DNA of 8,802 bases from Candidatus Babelota bacterium (GTDB lineage Bacteria; JAGOBX01), in assembly GCA_017999075.1 (NCBI GenBank), contig JAGOBX010000125.1, positions 1 through 8,802 of the forward strand, in the 5' to 3' direction. Made by a program: the position numbers and the translations under genes. This document shows positions 5,514-8,802 of the stretch, piece after piece (the stretch's first letter is position 1; each line of letters opens with the position of its first letter). The notes below the pieces were generated by a model. The model worked only from the letters and a program-made list of their open reading frames with translations, had not been told where the DNA came from and did not search any database.

Positions 5514-7385
5514 ATGCACGAAATTAAAATTAATGTTTTGGTTGTTGAAGATGATGAGTCTTTAAACAATCTTATAAAACTGCATCTCGAAAAAATGAAT
5601 TGCAATGTATCTTCTGTAGATTATGCGGAAAAGGCGATTCAGCTTATCACAAAACATTATTATGATTTATTTTTAATAGATATAAATTTGAAAGGAGTTA
5701 TTAACGGATTAAAACTTCTTGATTATATAAAGAATGAACTTAACCTTGAAAGCGAGGTTATTGTTATAACAGGAAACGCTGATATTCAGACTGCTGTTGA
5801 TGCAATAAAAAAAGGCGCTTATGATTTATTTGAAAAACCGTTTTCATTACTTAAACTTAATGAAGCAATAGATAAAATTCTTCATCAAAAAATTATTAAA
5901 CGGATACCATTGAATGTTTTAGGAATATATAAATATAATTATCCTGAACAATTGAATAAAAATCATACTGTTTTAGTGGTTGATGATGAAGAAGATATCC
6001 GTAATCTTGTAATGATTATGCTTAAAGAATTTAATTATGAAGTTATCACTGCAGAATCAGCTAAAGAAGCGGAAACATTAATTAAAGAAACCAGACCTGA
6101 TTTGATTATACTTGATGTGATGATGCCTGAAGAAGACGGCTATACTTTCGGTTTGAGAATAAAATCGAATGAAAAATTTTTCGATATACCTATTCTGATG
6201 TTAAGCGCAAAAGGCTCTGATGATGACATAAAAAAAGGTATAGATGTTTGCGCAGATGATTATATGTCAAAACCGTTTAATCAGACTGTTTTAATGTCTA
6301 AAGTTAAAGCTTTGCTAAGAATGAAGAATTTAATTGATGAAATGAAAGTTTACAGCAATGCTCTTCTGCAAAAAATAGAAAAACAGGATTTGCTTAGAAA
6401 ATATCTGTCCAAAGAAACCTTATTTTTTTCACAACTGAATAAATCATTGAATTTGGAAGAAAAATCTTCATTGATTAAAAAATTACTTCCTGAAATTCTT
6501 GAAATAGAGATGTTTTCAATTTTTCTCGTTGACGGAGAAAATTTAAAAATTTTTGCACATAATCATCAGGAGATATGTTTTGAAATACCTATTGATTCGA
6601 TAAAAGAATCACCTATGTTTAAAGCAATATCCAATCAGGCGCCAGAACTTATAGAGGATTTTAACACCACTAAGTTTTTTAAAGGAAAAAACAGGGAAAA
6701 ATATAAAAAAAAATCAAGCATAATATTTCCATTGATAATTCATCATAGATGTATCGGCGTAATAAATATGAATAATAGAAAAATTGGAGAATTTGATATG
6801 CAGTTTCTCGAACGTGCGACTCGTCTTGTTGAACATATATCTAATTCGATTGAAAATTGTCTGTTGTTTCAGAAAATGGAACAAATGGCGATAATAGATG
6901 AACTTACATTAACATTTAACCGGAGGCATTTCTTTTATTTATTGTCCAATGAAATAAAAAAGTTTTTAAGATATCGTCATAAGTTTTGTGTGTTAATGAT
7001 GGATATTGATAATTTTAAAAAGTTTAATGATACGTATGGACATATTAACGGCGACAGAATGCTTAGAAAATTTGCTGATGTGATAAAAATCTGTATACGT
7101 GATACGGATTTTTTTGCACGGTATGGAGGAGAAGAATTTGTTCTTCTTTTTCCTGAAACTATGCTTGATACAGCTATAATGGTTGCTGAACGCCTGAGAA
7201 GATCTGTTGAAAAAGATTGTTTTATAATAATAGATAATAAAGAAATTGGAGTTACCATAAGCGGAGGTCTTGCAGAATATAAAATGGATTTGACAGAAGA
7301 AGAGTTTCTTGGAGAAGCGGACAACTATTTATATTATGCAAAAAGAAACGGTAAAAATCAAATTATTTCTATGATAGAGGTTTAA
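5514..7385 (+). CDS. Tandem-receiver GAF-GGDEF diguanylate cyclase (PleD-like response regulator)
   Basis: This 623-residue cytoplasmic protein should make cyclic di-GMP from two GTP under control of phosphorylation. Receiver 1 (about 5-125) has acidic pocket D13/D14, phospho-acceptor D56, T86 and K108, and resembles NtrC-type receivers. Receiver 2 (about 151-270) has D157/D158, D201, S231 and K253. A short helical, probably coiled-coil, linker (272-300) leads to a GAF-like domain (about 303-452). The GGDEF domain (about 455-620) opens with DELTLTFNRR and has metal-binding D497, the GGEEF active site (538-542) and an RxxD inhibitory site, RDTD (529-532), five residues upstream. Both receivers and the cyclase therefore look functional and subject to product inhibition. 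Caulobacter PleD is REC-REC-GGDEF; the inserted GAF suggests an extra ligand or dimerisation input. No Shine-Dalgarno precedes it. It heads an operon with an outer-membrane protein and a Mur ligase. No histidine kinase is nearby. Confidence 0.92.
   Translation: MHEIKINVLVVEDDESLNNLIKLHLEKMNCNVSSVDYAEKAIQLITKHYYDLFLIDINLKGVINGLKLLDYIKNELNLESEVIVITGNADIQTAVDAIKKGAYDLFEKPFSLLKLNEAIDKILHQKIIKRIPLNVLGIYKYNYPEQLNKNHTVLVVDDEEDIRNLVMIMLKEFNYEVITAESAKEAETLIKETRPDLIILDVMMPEEDGYTFGLRIKSNEKFFDIPILMLSAKGSDDDIKKGIDVCADDYMSKPFNQTVLMSKVKALLRMKNLIDEMKVYSNALLQKIEKQDLLRKYLSKETLFFSQLNKSLNLEEKSSLIKKLLPEILEIEMFSIFLVDGENLKIFAHNHQEICFEIPIDSIKESPMFKAISNQAPELIEDFNTTKFFKGKNREKYKKKSSIIFPLIIHHRCIGVINMNNRKIGEFDMQFLERATRLVEHISNSIENCLLFQKMEQMAIIDELTLTFNRRHFFYLLSNEIKKFLRYRHKFCVLMMDIDNFKKFNDTYGHINGDRMLRKFADVIKICIRDTDFFARYGGEEFVLLFPETMLDTAIMVAERLRRSVEKDCFIIIDNKEIGVTISGGLAEYKMDLTEEEFLGEADNYLYYAKRNGKNQIISMIEV
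7377..7380 (+). promoter_or_regulatory. Shine-Dalgarno of the outer-membrane protein gene
   Basis: GAGG sits 6 nt before the ATG at 7387, inside the last codons of the cyclase gene. It supports this start and suggests efficient translation as part of a polycistronic message. Confidence 0.65.
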
Positions 7386-7386
7386 A

Positions 7387-8457
7387 ATGAATTTGAAAAA
7401 AAGTGCGGGTATAATTTTTTTTGTAATGTTTATTTATGTGACAGCTTTACAAACTCAACCGCTTGAAAAAATTAAAACTGACATTTCAGGGTTTATAGAT
7501 ATCGGATATTATTCTCCTGAAAATTCTGATAAATCATTTATTATTGACGGGGCAGGACTTACATTTTCAGGCGAAAAAGCGGATTTGTCTGGAGTATTGG
7601 AAATTAATTATAAAGATTCGGAAGACACTTATTTTGTTAAAGATATGGTTTATTTAAATAAAATAGCTGTTACAATAACACAAAAAAACGGAGGAGCTAT
7701 AATAGGCAAGTTTCCTAATTTAAATCTTCCCAGGCAATCTGATGTATGGTCAAGAAAAACTTTGAGTTTTAATATGACTGATATGATATTAGGAAAACAT
7801 AATCCTGTAGGGGTACAATACTATATAGCGTCGGAAAAAATTAATTTTAATTTAGGTTATTTTAATGGATTTGGGTTTGCATCAGCTCCTGTTTATCCTA
7901 ATTCAAAGAAAGATTTATTGACTTTATGTCAGAATCCGGATTATAAAAAAAATGGGAAAAATGATATATTCGCTTCATTAACATTTAAATCAGGAACAGG
8001 AATTTCTTTAAAAACAGGGGCAATGTTCAGTTCGCTTTCAGGCGGTGATTTGGCAGAGCTTCAAAATTTATCCGGAAATTTCACATTAAACGATGATAAA
8101 AAAGATATGTGGTATTTTTCTTTTGAACAATCTTCTAAACAAATGTTTTTCAACGCGTCATATTATAATTATAATATTTCTGAAATAAAAAATAATATTC
8201 TTGACATAGTACTTAATTATAAATTGAATGATTCAATTAATTTAAGCGGTTCGTTCAGTTATTTGAAATATAAAAATGCAGGAGTTCCTTCCATTATATT
8301 AAGCGATAGAAAACAATATACTGCATCATTATCATATGAAATGAAGAATCTTCTTTTAGGATATGAATATGTAATAAACAAAGAAGATTTGCCTGACGGA
8401 ACTGTTATTTCCGGAAATAATGATATTCATTCTATGAAAGCTGTTTATAAGTTTTAA
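7387..8457 (+). CDS. Predicted outer-membrane beta-barrel (porin-like) protein
   Basis: I do not recognise a specific family. The 356-residue protein starts with a signal peptide: Lys4-Lys5, a hydrophobic core at about 7-20, and likely cleavage near residues 20-24. The rest alternates polar and hydrophobic/aromatic residues in short strands separated by Gly/Asn/Asp-rich turns, and ends in KAVYKF. A terminal Phe after such a strand is the classic outer-membrane insertion signal. Segments such as GFIDIGYY (35-42), GKFPN (107-111), GVQYY (142-146) and NLGYFNGFG (155-163) recall porins of the OprO/P or BBP2 type, so a channel role is possible but unproven. It begins 1 nt after the cyclase stop and has its own Shine-Dalgarno, so it is almost certainly co-transcribed. 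This suggests a surface structure expressed alongside the c-di-GMP enzyme. Only one Cys (181) is present. Confidence 0.75.
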   Translation: MNLKKSAGIIFFVMFIYVTALQTQPLEKIKTDISGFIDIGYYSPENSDKSFIIDGAGLTFSGEKADLSGVLEINYKDSEDTYFVKDMVYLNKIAVTITQKNGGAIIGKFPNLNLPRQSDVWSRKTLSFNMTDMILGKHNPVGVQYYIASEKINFNLGYFNGFGFASAPVYPNSKKDLLTLCQNPDYKKNGKNDIFASLTFKSGTGISLKTGAMFSSLSGGDLAELQNLSGNFTLNDDKKDMWYFSFEQSSKQMFFNASYYNYNISEIKNNILDIVLNYKLNDSINLSGSFSYLKYKNAGVPSIILSDRKQYTASLSYEMKNLLLGYEYVINKEDLPDGTVISGNNDIHSMKAVYKF

Positions 8458-8464
8458 ATTTACA

Positions 8465-8802
8465 ATGAAACATTTATTGACAAAAGAATTTGATATTAAT
8501 TTAAATAAAATTAGTTCATACAGGTTTTATTTTATAGGGATTCTTGGCAGCGGAATGTCGGCTATTGCAAGATTTTTGCGATTAAAAGGATGCTCTGTTA
8601 AAGGATCTGATAGAAATTATTTGTCGTTTCAAAAATCTGATCTGGCATTGTCTCTTGAATCAATCGGATGCATTTTGTTTAATCAGAAAGAACAGCACAT
8701 AACGTCCGAAGTTGATTTTACAGTAGTTTCGACTGCAATAGAAGCTGATAATATTGATGTGATTAAGTCGATTGAATACAAGATACCTGTTATACATCGC
8801 GC
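8465..8802 (+). CDS. Mur ligase family protein, MurC/Mpl-like, N-terminal fragment
   Basis: The gene starts at ATG 8465, 7 nt after the outer-membrane protein gene, and runs off the window after 112 full codons. The visible part is the N-terminal Rossmann-type domain that binds the UDP-sugar substrate. It shows FIGILGSGMSAIA (23-35), KGSDRNY (46-52), VVSTAIEADN (87-96) and PVIHRA at the end. This order matches UDP-N-acetylmuramate:L-alanine ligase (MurC) and its relatives, including the Mpl recycling ligase. The usual MurC HFIGIGGxGMSGIA is altered (Leu27 for the second-motif Gly; Ala33), and the GSDR sequence with a longer following segment suggests a side branch, so I give no gene symbol. 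The ATP-binding and catalytic domains lie beyond the window. The short gap suggests operon membership; no Shine-Dalgarno is seen. Confidence 0.8.
   Translation, partial: MKHLLTKEFDINLNKISSYRFYFIGILGSGMSAIARFLRLKGCSVKGSDRNYLSFQKSDLALSLESIGCILFNQKEQHITSEVDFTVVSTAIEADNIDVIKSIEYKIPVIHR

Noticed and set aside
8477-8482. TTGACA just inside the Mur ligase gene
   Set aside because: No good -10 box lies 16-18 bp downstream and it is within coding sequence, so I do not call a promoter.

Overview
This AT-rich window (roughly 30% G+C by eye) comes from a Gram-negative-type bacterium. An outer-membrane beta-barrel protein with a signal peptide, a Mur ligase, the MEP isoprenoid pathway (IspG) and the PdxA branch of vitamin B6 synthesis all point that way. 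I cannot name the lineage from sequence alone. Low-GC groups with an outer membrane, such as Elusimicrobiota/Endomicrobia or Deferribacterota, would fit, but this is only a guess. The window is almost fully coding, with no RNA gene, mobile element or CRISPR array.

Layout. (1) Positions 1-57 may be the tail of an upstream gene; its stop overlaps the -35 box of a consensus promoter (TTGACA, 16 bp, TATAAT at 54-81). (2) A forward operon follows: an amidohydrolase-family TIM-barrel hydrolase (127-954), RNase III (rnc, about 947-1657, overlapping the previous gene) and glutamyl-tRNA synthetase (gltX, 1677-3125, strong Shine-Dalgarno). (3) After a 130-bp convergent gap comes a reverse-strand pair, ispG (5333 down to 4251) and pdxA (4254 down to 3256), joined by a 4-nt ATGA overlap. 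(4) A 180-bp divergent region (5334-5513) holds a good forward promoter (TTGACA, 17 bp, TACAAT) whose -10 lies inside a perfect 13-bp inverted repeat, plus a plausible reverse promoter for ispG. (5) A second forward operon carries a 623-residue REC-REC-GAF-GGDEF diguanylate cyclase, an uncharacterised outer-membrane beta-barrel protein 1 nt downstream, and the start of a MurC-like Mur ligase that runs off the window end.

How the genes work together. Operon 2 combines RNA processing and tRNA charging with a hydrolase of unknown substrate. The ispG-pdxA pair joins two pathways that both start from 1-deoxyxylulose 5-phosphate. Operon 5 is the most suggestive: a phosphorylation-responsive c-di-GMP synthase of PleD type, with an added GAF domain, is apparently co-transcribed with a surface protein and a peptidoglycan enzyme, hinting at a cell-envelope programme. 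The cognate kinase and c-di-GMP effector are not in the window.

Most genes here lack a Shine-Dalgarno sequence and have A/T-only leaders; gltX and the outer-membrane protein gene are the clear exceptions. I found no clearly undescribed system. The best leads are the cyclase operon, its promoter-embedded inverted repeat and the atypical Mur ligase.
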